Shown here piece by piece: positions 16,434-24,281 of a stretch of DNA of 24,285 nt. The notes beneath the pieces were generated by a model. It had not been told where the DNA came from, did no database searches, and saw only the letters and a program-made list of their open reading frames with translations. The DNA lies in NCBI GenBank assembly GCA_964406005.1, contig CAYOPZ010000044.1:1-24285 (forward strand), read 5' to 3'. Both the position numbers and the translations under genes were made by a program. Origin of the DNA: CAYOPZ01 sp964406005 (GTDB lineage Bacteria; Bacteroidota; Bacteroidia; Bacteroidales; SM23-62). Each line of letters opens with the position of its first letter. Position 1 is the first letter of the stretch.

Positions 16434-18812
16434 TTAAAACTGGATACGGTAAAGGACCATGGGAAAGAATCCCTGCTGGTAAACCGTATAAACTTCCCCC
16501 TTTGATGCGTCAAAACCTTCCATGAAAATGCTCTGGAAACCCGTAATATTCTGAAGGTCAACAGCCCACTCCTGGCTGGCCCGCCTGCCATTCACCTTGA
16601 TGCCCATCCGCAGGTCAGTCCTGAAATAGTCATCATACTTGTTCTCAAATGCCCGGCTCCAGTCCCTGACTTCCTCGTTTTGCGCGATGGATTCGGCAAC
16701 ATCGATCGGAACATACCTGCGGCCACCTGCCCATACTGTTTTCACATCAAGTGTGAGCATTGCCTTCTCCCCGAGTTTGCGCTCATACCCTCCAAGCAGA
16801 TTGAATACATAATTCCCGTTGAAAGCCGTGTTGCGTAAAATCCCGTCTGCTCCCCTGTATTTGGAATCGAACAGGGAGGCGGTAAACAGAAAGTAATATC
16901 CCTTGCTGAGGAATTTCTCGACTGTCAACTCAAGTCCGTAGTTACGACCGGTCCCCTCATTCACCAGGCTGTCTTCCAGCGGAATACCGAAGAAATCGCC
17001 AGCATTGGCAATGGAGAATTCGGGATACGACGCTTTTACGGGGATCTTATATAAATACTGGTAATAAGATTCCAGACGGACCCTGAAATCACTGTTGAAC
17101 AAACGGTTATAGCCGATCACATAATGAATGCTTCGGGTATTGCCGAGGTCTTCATTCGTTGTCGAATAGGTTCTGCTTATGGTGTCCCAGGTTCGTGCAA
17201 AATACACTGTTTTGGCCTGGATCTGGCTGTGCATGCCATAACCCAGATTGATGGTCTGCCTCTCATCCAATTTCCATTCGAGCCCGAGGCGGGGTTCTGG
17301 CAGCAATTCCCTGCTCAGGTCGAAATACTGCAGGTGCAGGCCGGCATAACCGGTAAGTTTTTCCCCGAATCTGTGTTGATACTGCCCGTAGGTCCTCAAC
17401 ATCATCATATTCCCCGCGATGTCGTTCCTGATGATAAATTCCCCGTACTCGGGATGATTCAGGCTGTCGAGGTAATCAATGGTGTAGCCGTCAAGGATCA
17501 GTCCGAAACTGTAATTATTCCTTGCATCGACTTTCCGGCGGAACTGTGTGCTGAATGAAAATTTGCCCTCCACCTGCTCGCTCCTGAGGAACGGGATCAC
17601 CCTTTCCTTGTTCAGTGAGTCCACGACGGTTGTCGAACGGGTTTTCTGATAGGAGAGGGTGGACTTGACCCGGGTTCGTTCATTGAAGTAATATACATTC
17701 GAAAGTCCGATAACGTTCAGGGCAGAACCGAAATCAACGGCCGTCCCTATGGGGTTGTAGTTGTTTGCAAGGGTATCCGCTTCTTCCCTTCCCAGTTCAA
17801 TATAACTGTTGCCCAGTAATCCGAAAAGCTTGAACCTGCCCAGCTTTGTACCGGGCAGATCGATCAGGAAGGTCAGGTCCTTGTACTCGGGGATGGCCGC
17901 GCCCGTACCTATGTCCAAACCCAACCTGCGAAAAACCTCAAGGGTCGAATAACGGAAATTCGCGAGATAGGAAGATTTCTGTCCGTTCTTCATTTCCATC
18001 AGCGGTCCTTCCGCCCCCGCTTCGAAACCATTAAAACCGATCTGCCCTGTGAATTCCGTCTTTCGGTTGTTGCCCGAACGCATGTTCAGATCGAAGACTC
18101 CTGCGGTAGCGTTTCCGAATTCAGCAGGAAATGCCCCTGTAAGGAAATCGGAATTTGCAAGCAGGTTATTGTTGATCATGCTGACGGGTCCCCCGGTGGT
18201 GCCGAGTGCGCCGAAATGGTTGGGATTGGGCACCTCAACGCCTTCCAGCCTCCACAGTACGCCCATGGGTGAATTCCCCCTTATAATGATATCGTTCCTG
18301 GAGTCATTCTGGGTCATCACACCTGCATAGTTGGCTACCATACGCGCCGGGTCCCCGAGGCTTCCTGCAAATCTTTCGGTTTCCTCGACGGAGAAGGTCC
18401 TGGCACTGACCACGGCCATTTCATTGTTTGCCTGGTCTTTTCTCCTGCCGGCCTTCACCACGATCTCTTCCATTGCAATGACCTTCTCCTCCAGTGAGAT
18501 CCTAAGGACGGTTTCTTTCCCGCTGCTGAGAAGCAGGTTCGGAATGATTTTCGAATAATACCCCATATATGAAATTTCGAGGCTCTGCCGGCCCACTGGT
18601 ATGCCATCGAGCTCAAAATCACCGTTCACGTCCGTAATCGTTCCGATCAGAGGATCGGAATCCAGCACAACCACAGTGGCCCCTATCAGCGGGAATCCGG
18701 TTACCTTGTCCGCGACCGTTCCCCGTATGGTCTGGGTAAATTCATCGCCGGCGGACAGTCCTGCAGTCAGAACAACCAGGATCATCGAAGTCAGAATTGT
18801 TTTTTTCATCAT
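16434..18812 (-). CDS. TonB-dependent outer-membrane receptor with carboxypeptidase-regulatory-like domain
   Basis: From the ATG at 18812 the protein has 792 residues. It starts MMKKTILTSMILVVLTAGLSAG, a signal peptide, then a CarboxypepD_reg-like domain (IRGTVADKVTGFPLIGATVVVL ... SYMGY, about 25-110). A plug domain follows (about 120-240, with DIIIRGNSPMGVLWRLEGVEVPNPNHFG), then a long beta-barrel ending in aromatic F (MVLYRIQF). The frame is open to 18950, but that part lacks a signal peptide and lies upstream of a promoter whose -7 box ends at 18837. The start at 18827 would leave almost no leader, so 18812 or 18809 is best. No SusD partner is present; instead a kinase, a LytTR regulator and a receiver follow. 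The substrate is unknown. Plug sequences like DIIIRGNSPxGxLWRLEG are common in SusD-less receptors. Confidence 0.93.
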   Translation of the reverse strand: MMKKTILTSMILVVLTAGLSAGDEFTQTIRGTVADKVTGFPLIGATVVVLDSDPLIGTITDVNGDFELDGIPVGRQSLEISYMGYYSKIIPNLLLSSGKETVLRISLEEKVIAMEEIVVKAGRRKDQANNEMAVVSARTFSVEETERFAGSLGDPARMVANYAGVMTQNDSRNDIIIRGNSPMGVLWRLEGVEVPNPNHFGALGTTGGPVSMINNNLLANSDFLTGAFPAEFGNATAGVFDLNMRSGNNRKTEFTGQIGFNGFEAGAEGPLMEMKNGQKSSYLANFRYSTLEVFRRLGLDIGTGAAIPEYKDLTFLIDLPGTKLGRFKLFGLLGNSYIELGREEADTLANNYNPIGTAVDFGSALNVIGLSNVYYFNERTRVKSTLSYQKTRSTTVVDSLNKERVIPFLRSEQVEGKFSFSTQFRRKVDARNNYSFGLILDGYTIDYLDSLNHPEYGEFIIRNDIAGNMMMLRTYGQYQHRFGEKLTGYAGLHLQYFDLSRELLPEPRLGLEWKLDERQTINLGYGMHSQIQAKTVYFARTWDTISRTYSTTNEDLGNTRSIHYVIGYNRLFNSDFRVRLESYYQYLYKIPVKASYPEFSIANAGDFFGIPLEDSLVNEGTGRNYGLELTVEKFLSKGYYFLFTASLFDSKYRGADGILRNTAFNGNYVFNLLGGYERKLGEKAMLTLDVKTVWAGGRRYVPIDVAESIAQNEEVRDWSRAFENKYDDYFRTDLRMGIKVNGRRASQEWAVDLQNITGFQSIFMEGFDASKGEVYTVYQQGFFPMVLYRIQF

Positions 18813-18836
18813 TTTGGTTTTTATCATTTTCCCCGG

Positions 18837-18868
18837 CAAATCTAAAATTACAAAAGCAAGCCGGGAAA
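18837..18868 (-). promoter_or_regulatory. Promoter for the TonB-receptor/two-component operon
   Basis: On the minus strand TTTC (18865-18868) and TAGATTTG (18837-18844) are separated by 20 bp. The -7 box is a full match to TAnnTTTG and the -33 box matches three of four bases. It lies just before the receptor start and supports the ATG at 18812/18809 over longer versions. Confidence 0.5.
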
Positions 18869-18933
18869 TTTTTAATGACGGGCAATAAAAAACCTGCTCC
18901 GAACGGGAATTAATACGGATGAACGTCATCTGA

Positions 18934-18974
18934 CTGCTGCCGGGTTGCACAGGACCCGGTCAATAAAACAGCAG
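18934..18974. repeat. Interrupted inverted repeat upstream of the TonB-receptor operon
   Basis: CTGCTG-CCGGGT (18934-18945) is mirrored by ACCCGG (18954-18959) and CAGCAG (18969-18974), with an 8-base loop and a 9-base AT-rich interruption (TCAATAAAA). The inner 6-bp stem is perfect. It lies between the palindromic terminator and the receptor promoter, and may be a read-through barrier or a regulator site. Confidence 0.4.
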
Positions 18975-19005
18975 AGGCCGTCTCATACCGGTATGAGACG
19001 GCCTC
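18974..19005 (-). terminator. Perfect 32-bp palindromic terminator of the DUF3575-like gene
   Basis: The 16-base arm GAGGCCGTCTCATACC is followed directly by its exact reverse complement, so the whole 32 bases form one perfect palindrome with no formal loop. On the minus strand it is followed by TGCTGTTTTATTG, a T-rich tail, and begins 28 bp after the stop of the outer-membrane protein gene. That fits a strong intrinsic terminator. GAGGC-GTCTC-type hairpins recur as terminators in Bacteroidota as I remember them, so this may be one copy of a wider family. Confidence 0.7.
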
Positions 19006-19033
19006 CTTATGACAATTACTTCGCAGGGATGTA

Positions 19034-19585
19034 CTAAAATGCCACGCCCAGTGTAACACCGATCCGTACCCCGAATCCGTCCAGTGAGCCAAGATCAAAA
19101 TCATCTTCTGTTCCTGTTGTGACATTCAGCGAACCTGTTGAATAGGCAGGTCCTATGAATGCCTCAATGGTAACAACGTCCTTGAGCAGGGCTTGTGCAC
19201 CGACATTCAGTGCCCCGCCGAAAGCGCTCCATGTAGCCTCAGAGGCCGTCGTTTCTTCCTTCAGTGAAAAGCTTGAATACCTCGGGCTTAATGCGACATA
19301 GATACCGGCAGGTGCGGATTTTTCACTCAGATAGTACCTAAACTCGGGAGTTATGCCGAATCCTGACAGTTCCAGATCGGCCAGAGTGTATTTGGTATAA
19401 AACAGCCCGAGCTGTGCGCTCATGTCTTCATTAAGCACCCTTTCATAGAGCAAATGCCCCGTTCTGATAATAGGACTGAACAGATTGGTTTTTACCACAT
19501 TGCTCTTGACCGGCTGTGCATCCAGGTGGTTGACCGGAAGTGACAACACCATACTGCAGATAATAATCATCATTGCCTTTTTCAT
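19034..19585 (-). CDS. Small outer-membrane beta-barrel protein, DUF3575-like
   Basis: The 183-residue protein has a signal peptide (MKKAMMIIICSMVLSLPVNHLDAQ, cleavage after DAQ). A series of short amphipathic beta strands follows, with VKTNLFSPIIRTGHLLYERVLNEDMSAQLGLFYT and FGITPEFRYYLSE, and the protein ends in Phe, as expected of an outer-membrane barrel. The start resembles DUF3575 outer-membrane proteins of Bacteroidota; I am fairly but not fully sure of the family. No catalytic motif is visible. A -7 box lies 34 bp upstream and a palindromic terminator 28 bp downstream, so the gene is a self-contained unit. Confidence 0.82.
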   Translation of the reverse strand: MKKAMMIIICSMVLSLPVNHLDAQPVKSNVVKTNLFSPIIRTGHLLYERVLNEDMSAQLGLFYTKYTLADLELSGFGITPEFRYYLSEKSAPAGIYVALSPRYSSFSLKEETTASEATWSAFGGALNVGAQALLKDVVTIEAFIGPAYSTGSLNVTTGTEDDFDLGSLDGFGVRIGVTLGVAF

Positions 19586-19618
19586 AATTGTTGTTTTAGT
19601 GAATAGATTATCTTATAA

Positions 19619-19626
19619 CAAATGTA
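19619..19626 (-). promoter_or_regulatory. Promoter -7 box for the DUF3575-like gene
   Basis: The minus strand reads TACATTTG, a full match to TAnnTTTG, 33 bp before the ATG at 19585. No clear -33 box is seen at 19-21 bp. The remainder of the 19586-19798 gap (213 bp) holds no gene that I can support. Confidence 0.4.
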
Positions 19627-19798
19627 ATGAATTAATGCAATCGGCCGTTCAGGGCAGTCCGGAACTTACCAACAGACTGGTTGCCTGTATGTTTACATGA
19701 TTTAAGCAGACTGCAAAATCCATGGCTGTGTTAAAAACCTCGATATTTGCCGGCTACCTTTTTGAACTTTTCCGATTAAACAATATACCGAGTTCCTC

Positions 19799-20152
19799 AT
19801 GTCTGACAAGCACCTCCATAAAACCCCGGATATCAGCGGTCTTAAAACAGCTGACATATGCGGTTTATGGGAGGTAATCAAAATCTACCGGGAGAATGAT
19901 AACAGTAAGTCGTACCCCTGGCTGGCCGGGAGGTTCAGGTACAACTTCATGTGCGAAATGGTATTCCTGTGCACCCAGAACGGAAAAAGTTTCCATGGTG
20001 ACTGGGAGTTGTCGGAGAAAGTCAGCCGTACAGGGAAAGAGTATGCGATAATCCTGAACGGTTCGCTCAAATACACCATCCTTGATCTCAATGAAGATGA
20101 AATGCTTTTATCTTATCTCGGGTATCGCTATCATCTTGTCAAAAGGCTGTGA
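19799..20152 (+). CDS. Small lipocalin-like hypothetical protein
   Basis: The 117-residue protein has no signal peptide or membrane helix. Its pattern, with GLWEVIKIY near residue 22, a run of short strands, then FHGDWELSEK and LKYTILDLNEDEMLLSYLGYRYHLVKRL, resembles the small lipocalin-like proteins of Bacteroidota in which a G-x-W near the start is followed by a D/E-x-M-x-L strand. The family assignment is from pattern only. The gene stands alone on the plus strand and converges with cysK, whose stop is 22 bp away. The upstream region has no clear promoter. The reverse-strand frame across it is short and unlike a protein, which favours this one. Confidence 0.6.
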   Translation: MSDKHLHKTPDISGLKTADICGLWEVIKIYRENDNSKSYPWLAGRFRYNFMCEMVFLCTQNGKSFHGDWELSEKVSRTGKEYAIILNGSLKYTILDLNEDEMLLSYLGYRYHLVKRL

Positions 20153-20174
20153 GCCGGGCAATTTCCCCATCCCG

Positions 20175-21095
20175 TTATTCAAAAAGGGCCGTTGTTAAAT
20201 ATCTTTCACCCGTATCGGGCAGAACGACCACGATCAGTTTGTCTTTGTTATCCGGCTTCTTCGCAGTTTTAAAAGCTGCGTGGGCCGCCGCGCCGGAGGA
20301 TATGCCGCAAAAGATCCCTTCTTCCAGGATAAGTTTTCTGGCTGTGCGAAAGGCATCTTCATTCGAAACCTTAACGATTTCGTCAATGATCTGCGTATTT
20401 AATACATCGGGAACAAAGCCCGCGCCTATTCCCTGGATCTTATGCGGTCCCGGTGACCCGCCGGAAAGCACCGGGGAATCCACAGGTTCAACCGCAACCG
20501 CCCTGAAGCCCGGCTTTCTTTTTTTAATCACTTCGGCAACCCCCGTAATGGTTCCTCCCGTGCCAACTCCCGAAACCAGAATATCAACCTGTCCATCCGT
20601 ATCATTCCATATCTCTTCGGCTGTAGTCAACCTGTGAATTTCAGGATTGGCCGGATTTTCGAATTGTTGCGGCATATATGCCTTCTTATTTTTCCCTGCC
20701 AGTTCCCTGGCTTTTTCTATCGCGCCCTTCATGCCCTTTTCCGCCGGCGTAAGCACCAGTTCCGCCCCAAAGGCCTTCAATATTTTCCTTCTCTCGATGC
20801 TCATACTCTCAGGCATGGTGAGAACCAGCCGGTATCCCTTTGCGGCACACACAAAAGCAAGCCCGATGCCTGTATTACCGCTTGTAGGCTCAATGATCAC
20901 CGTATCCCCGGTCAACAGGCCACGCTTTTCAGCATCCTCAATCATCGATTTTGCGATTCTGTCTTTCACCGAATGCACCGGATTAAAGAATTCAAGCTTG
21001 GCCACGACACTCGCGGGCATTCCCCTTGCCGCCTTGTCAAGTCTGACCAGGGGGGTATTGCCGATTAGGGACGTTATATTTTCTGCAATTCTCAT
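20175..21095 (-). CDS. cysK: Cysteine synthase A (O-acetylserine sulfhydrylase)
   Basis: CysK joins O-acetylserine and sulfide to make cysteine with PLP. The 306-residue protein has the PLP lysine at Lys44 (NPVHSVKDR), the substrate loop TSGNTG at 71-76, the phosphate-binding GTGGT (in VSGVGTGGTITG) and the C-terminal GISSGAA serine. The active-site sequence favours cysteine synthase over cystathionine beta-synthase or threonine synthase, which differ in length and domains. The gene starts 15 bp after the rrf2 stop, so the regulator and the enzyme are probably made from one transcript. No serine acetyltransferase gene (cysE) is present in the window. Confidence 0.96.
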   Translation of the reverse strand: MRIAENITSLIGNTPLVRLDKAARGMPASVVAKLEFFNPVHSVKDRIAKSMIEDAEKRGLLTGDTVIIEPTSGNTGIGLAFVCAAKGYRLVLTMPESMSIERRKILKAFGAELVLTPAEKGMKGAIEKARELAGKNKKAYMPQQFENPANPEIHRLTTAEEIWNDTDGQVDILVSGVGTGGTITGVAEVIKKRKPGFRAVAVEPVDSPVLSGGSPGPHKIQGIGAGFVPDVLNTQIIDEIVKVSNEDAFRTARKLILEEGIFCGISSGAAAHAAFKTAKKPDNKDKLIVVVLPDTGERYLTTALFE

Positions 21096-21110
21096 ATCCT
21101 TGATATTAAA

Positions 21111-21557
21111 TTAGATATAAAACATATTTTCGATTTCACTGTCAATGATTTTCTGCTGTTCCCGGGCCAGTTCGCTCAGTTTTACGGATTCCATGTACTT
21201 TATGATAAGCTTATTGAGACCGGACCAGAAATTTTGTGCCGCACATCTGCGGTCACGCCTGCAATTCCCTTCATCTGAAAGGCAGTCAATGATTTCCAGT
21301 TCATGCTCAAACGATTTGTAGATATCATAGATACTGATCTTCTCCGGATCTCTTGCAAGGATGTACCCGCTCATTCTCCCTTCTGCATTTACGATCAGGC
21401 CGGAAGCTTTCAGGGATGCTATGATATGATCGAGATATTTAAAGGATATTTCCTGCCTTTCGGATATTTCCTTCTGAAAAACTCCTCCACCGCTTCGGTT
21501 CATGGCAAGTTCGATCATGGTCCTGATGCCGTACCGTGTTTTTGTGTTGAATTTCAC
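21111..21557 (-). CDS. Rrf2-family transcriptional regulator (IscR/CymR-like)
   Basis: The 148-residue protein begins MKFNTKTRYGIRTMIELA, a typical Rrf2 start. It has a winged helix with the recognition part QKEISERQEISFKYLDHIIASLKASGLI, followed by GRMSGYILARDPEKISIYDI. Three cysteines form C-x6-C-x5-C (IIDCLSDEGNCRRDRRCAAQ), the position of the Fe-S ligands in IscR-type members, so cluster binding is a fair inference. Next to cysK it may instead respond to cysteine or O-acetylserine, like CymR. The start codon is GTG. cysK follows 15 bp downstream. Its leader shares a tandem element and spacing with that of feoAB. Confidence 0.93.
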   Translation of the reverse strand: MKFNTKTRYGIRTMIELAMNRSGGGVFQKEISERQEISFKYLDHIIASLKASGLIVNAEGRMSGYILARDPEKISIYDIYKSFEHELEIIDCLSDEGNCRRDRRCAAQNFWSGLNKLIIKYMESVKLSELAREQQKIIDSEIENMFYI

Positions 21558-21575
21558 CCGTAATAAATTTAATTG

Positions 21576-21609
21576 AACATTATGTTATCGGTCTGTTATT
21601 AAATCCATC
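21576..21609 (-). promoter_or_regulatory. Shared tandem element in the rrf2 leader
   Basis: On the plus strand ATGTTAT (21582) and CTGTTAT (21593) recur at exactly 11-bp spacing, followed by TAA and TCCATC. The element is 28 of 34 identical to the one before feoAB and lies at the same distance (18 bp) from a GTG start. It also contains the dyad AACAT-T-ATGTT (21577-21587). It is a candidate operator for Rrf2 or an iron regulator. It lies downstream of the best rrf2 promoter, so an RNA-level role is possible too. Confidence 0.5.
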
Positions 21610-21646
21610 CCGTAAGTTTACTATTAATGCTATTACTATGGTAGTA

Positions 21647-21678
21647 CAAATATATATAATTTATACTTATACCACGAA
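21647..21678 (-). promoter_or_regulatory. Promoter for rrf2-cysK
   Basis: On the minus strand TTCG (21675-21678) and TATATTTG (21647-21654) are 20 bp apart, three of four and full matches to the Bacteroidota boxes. The predicted transcript starts near 21640, giving a leader of about 80 bases that contains the tandem element. The rest of the gap to feoAB (to 21757) shows only AT-rich sequence and no convincing terminator. Confidence 0.48.
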
Positions 21679-21757
21679 CAAATCTCTGAATAAGACTTTT
21701 TATTCCACGGTCCGCCTGCAATCCGGGGGCATGACCACCCTGTTGTGACCGGGTTCA

Positions 21758-24229
21758 TCATGAAAAAGCCAGACCTGCATGGTATATTATGAATGTTGCG
21801 ATCCATGCAAACACCAGGGGATATACCGCCGACACCAACATCCACCGGAACTTCCCGGTCTCTTTCCTGATGGCAGCCAGGGTTCCGAAACAAGGGAAAT
21901 ACAGGAGGGTAAAAACCAGAAAACAAAAATATGTGATCAGCGGTACGTTGTTGCTTTCCCTGTGCTGACGGAGCTTTGAAATAAGGTTGACGCTTGTTTC
22001 GTCGGCACCCCTCCCGGCCTGGTATAAAATCCCCATGGAACTGACCACGATCTCTTTGGCAAGCGTTCCGGTAAGTATGCTCACTGTCATCTTCCAGTCA
22101 AAGCCCAGCGGGGCGAACACAGGCTCCAGAAATTTACCGATGCGGCTTATATAAGACTGCTCAAGCAATTCGCCCTGTTTCATGTTTTCCAGTTCATTTA
22201 TCCTGTTTTCCGGTTCGGAAGCGACCCCGCCGGTTTTTACTGTCCTGGCATCCGTCTGTTCAAGCGCTTCGATTTGCCTGTCGTATTTACCGATGATCTG
22301 CCTGTCCCTTGGAAAATATCCGAGCGCCCAGATAACAATGGATGCGACAAGTATGATGCTTCCCATTTTTTTAAGGAAATGCAGCGATTTGAACCAGGTG
22401 TGCCTGAGCACCGCTTTCAACGTGGGTATTCGGTACGGCGGCAATTCCATCACAAAGGGAAAGTCCTCCTTCCTTAGAATTGTCCTGTTGAATATGACCG
22501 CTGTTATCAGTGCAGCAAGAATGCCCATAAAATACATCGAAAAGAGGAGGGTCGACCGGTAGAACGGAAAGAAAGCGCTTATGAACAGCACGTATACGGG
22601 CAACCTTGCGCTGCATGACATGAAAGGGATGACCAGCATGGTCAGCATCCTGTCCCTTTTGCTCTCAATGGTCCGGGTTGCCATGATTGCAGGCACATTG
22701 CACCCGAACCCCATAAGCAGGGGGATAAACGACTTGCCATGCAGTCCCGCCTTATGCATCGTGCGGTCCATCAGAAAGGCTGTTCGGGCCATATAGCCGA
22801 TGTCTTCCATAAATGAAATAAGAAGGAACAGGATCATGATGTTCGGAAGAAAGACTGCAACCCCGCCGACACCTCCCAGTACGCCGTTCACGATCAGATC
22901 TTCGAAAAGGCCGTCCGGCAGCATCCCGGAGACGAGCCCCGACGACCATGCCACCCCTTTGTCAATCCAATTCATCGGGTACTGGCCCAGCTTGAAAGTG
23001 CAGAAAAACATGAACCAGACGAATGCAAAAAACACGGGCAGGCCCAGGTATTTATGGGTGAGGACGGCATCGATCTTCCGGGTAAGCTGCCTCAGCACGT
23101 TCTCCCCGGGAAAATAGGTTTCCTGCAATGCCCCGTTGATAAAGCCGTAGCGGACATCTATCATTTGTGAGACTGCCTCCTTGTGCAGCAAACCGGACAG
23201 GTTCCTTTTGCACTTGCCTGCCAGTTCCATGATATTCTCCGACCCGGGTGAGGAGGCCACCTGCTTTTCTATGATGGTATCCCCCTCAATCAGCTTCAGC
23301 GCAAGGTATCTCGGCGCCACCGGAAGGGTTATATCCTTTTCAATTTCCGTCTGAATACGCAATACCGCTTCCTCGATATCCTGGCCGTAATCAATTTTCA
23401 CGTTACGGATTGTACTTTCTTCATCTTCATGGACCCTCACAACGGTTTTAAAAACATCTTCGATGCCTTTCCCTTTTGTCCCGACCGTTGGGACGAAAGG
23501 TATGCCCAGCATTTCTCCCAGTTTCCTGTAATCAAAGCGATCGTTGCTCGACTGCAGTTCGTCGTACATGTTAAGAATTGTTATTACCCTGGTTTCCAGG
23601 TCTATCAACTGGGTTGTCAAATAGAGGTTCCTCTCGAGGTTGCTTGAATCAACCACATTCAGGATTATGTCCGGCCTGCGGTTTGTCAGATGGTCGGTAA
23701 CAAACATTTCCTCCGGGGAATATGAGGATAGGGAATAAGTACCGGGCAGATCCGTGATGTTCATTTTATAGCCGTTAAATAAAACAACCGCCTCTTTGGC
23801 GGCCACGGTTACACCGCCATAATTTGCCACCCTTTCCCTCGAGCGGGTGGCATAATTAAAAATTGTCGTTTTACCGCTGTTGGGGTTGCCGACCAAAGCA
23901 ACGTTGATCGTTTTTGTGACTGTTTTTCCGTTATCCCTTTCTGCAATCCGGCCGATATATTGTCCATAGGGTTCTTTCATGTTAAACGGAACTGACATTT
24001 CGGGCTTTTCCTGTGCAATATTGATCATCTCCGCCTCGTCGCGGCGGATCGAAACATTATAGCCCATGATCCTGTATTCGACAGGATCCCTCAGCGGGGC
24101 TGTTTTCACCTTTTCCACCTTTTCCCCGACAATGAATCCCATCTCGTTGATCCTTTTTCTGAAAGCGCCATTTCCCTTAATATCTGTGATGTAGGCGCTG
24201 TCACCCATTTTCAGCTCCGATAATTTCAC
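21758..24229 (-). CDS. feoB: FeoA-FeoB fusion ferrous iron transporter
   Basis: The 823-residue inner-membrane protein imports Fe2+. Residues 1-75 are a FeoA SH3-like domain (KLSELKMGDSAYI ... GYNVSIRRDEAEMI), joined to FeoB, a fusion common in Bacteroidota. The G domain has G1 GNPNSGKT (114-121), NYGGVTV (G2 region, where many FeoB have NWPGVTV), G3 DLPG (160-163) and G4 NMYD (220-223). A helical spacer follows, then a membrane core with two Gate regions (VAVFLPNIMILFLLISFMEDIGYMARTAFLMDR; MGFGCNVPAIMATR). The start is GTG, giving the usual MKLSEL. Upstream is a tandem element shared with rrf2, suggesting common control. The promoter itself must lie beyond the window end. Confidence 0.97.
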   Translation of the reverse strand: MKLSELKMGDSAYITDIKGNGAFRKRINEMGFIVGEKVEKVKTAPLRDPVEYRIMGYNVSIRRDEAEMINIAQEKPEMSVPFNMKEPYGQYIGRIAERDNGKTVTKTINVALVGNPNSGKTTIFNYATRSRERVANYGGVTVAAKEAVVLFNGYKMNITDLPGTYSLSSYSPEEMFVTDHLTNRRPDIILNVVDSSNLERNLYLTTQLIDLETRVITILNMYDELQSSNDRFDYRKLGEMLGIPFVPTVGTKGKGIEDVFKTVVRVHEDEESTIRNVKIDYGQDIEEAVLRIQTEIEKDITLPVAPRYLALKLIEGDTIIEKQVASSPGSENIMELAGKCKRNLSGLLHKEAVSQMIDVRYGFINGALQETYFPGENVLRQLTRKIDAVLTHKYLGLPVFFAFVWFMFFCTFKLGQYPMNWIDKGVAWSSGLVSGMLPDGLFEDLIVNGVLGGVGGVAVFLPNIMILFLLISFMEDIGYMARTAFLMDRTMHKAGLHGKSFIPLLMGFGCNVPAIMATRTIESKRDRMLTMLVIPFMSCSARLPVYVLFISAFFPFYRSTLLFSMYFMGILAALITAVIFNRTILRKEDFPFVMELPPYRIPTLKAVLRHTWFKSLHFLKKMGSIILVASIVIWALGYFPRDRQIIGKYDRQIEALEQTDARTVKTGGVASEPENRINELENMKQGELLEQSYISRIGKFLEPVFAPLGFDWKMTVSILTGTLAKEIVVSSMGILYQAGRGADETSVNLISKLRQHRESNNVPLITYFCFLVFTLLYFPCFGTLAAIRKETGKFRWMLVSAVYPLVFAWIATFIIYHAGLAFS

Positions 24230-24247
24230 GCGAAAATATTTCAGTTA

Positions 24248-24281
24248 AATATCATGTTATAAGTATGTTATTAACTCCATC
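24248..24281 (-). promoter_or_regulatory. Shared tandem element in the feoAB leader
   Basis: On the plus strand ATGTTAT occurs at 24254 and again at 24265, an exact heptamer repeat at 11-bp spacing, followed by TAA and TCCATC. It begins 18 bp before the GTG start, as does the matching element before rrf2 (28 of 34 identical). It is a candidate operator or leader element linking iron uptake to the Rrf2 regulator. Confidence 0.5.

Noticed and set aside
18813..18950. Longer N-terminus of the TonB-dependent receptor
   Set aside because: The extra residues are not signal-like, and the promoter at 18837-18868 lies within this stretch.
21690..21757. Terminator after feoAB
   Set aside because: Only a 4-bp ACCC/GGGT pairing with a long loop and no adjacent T tract was found.
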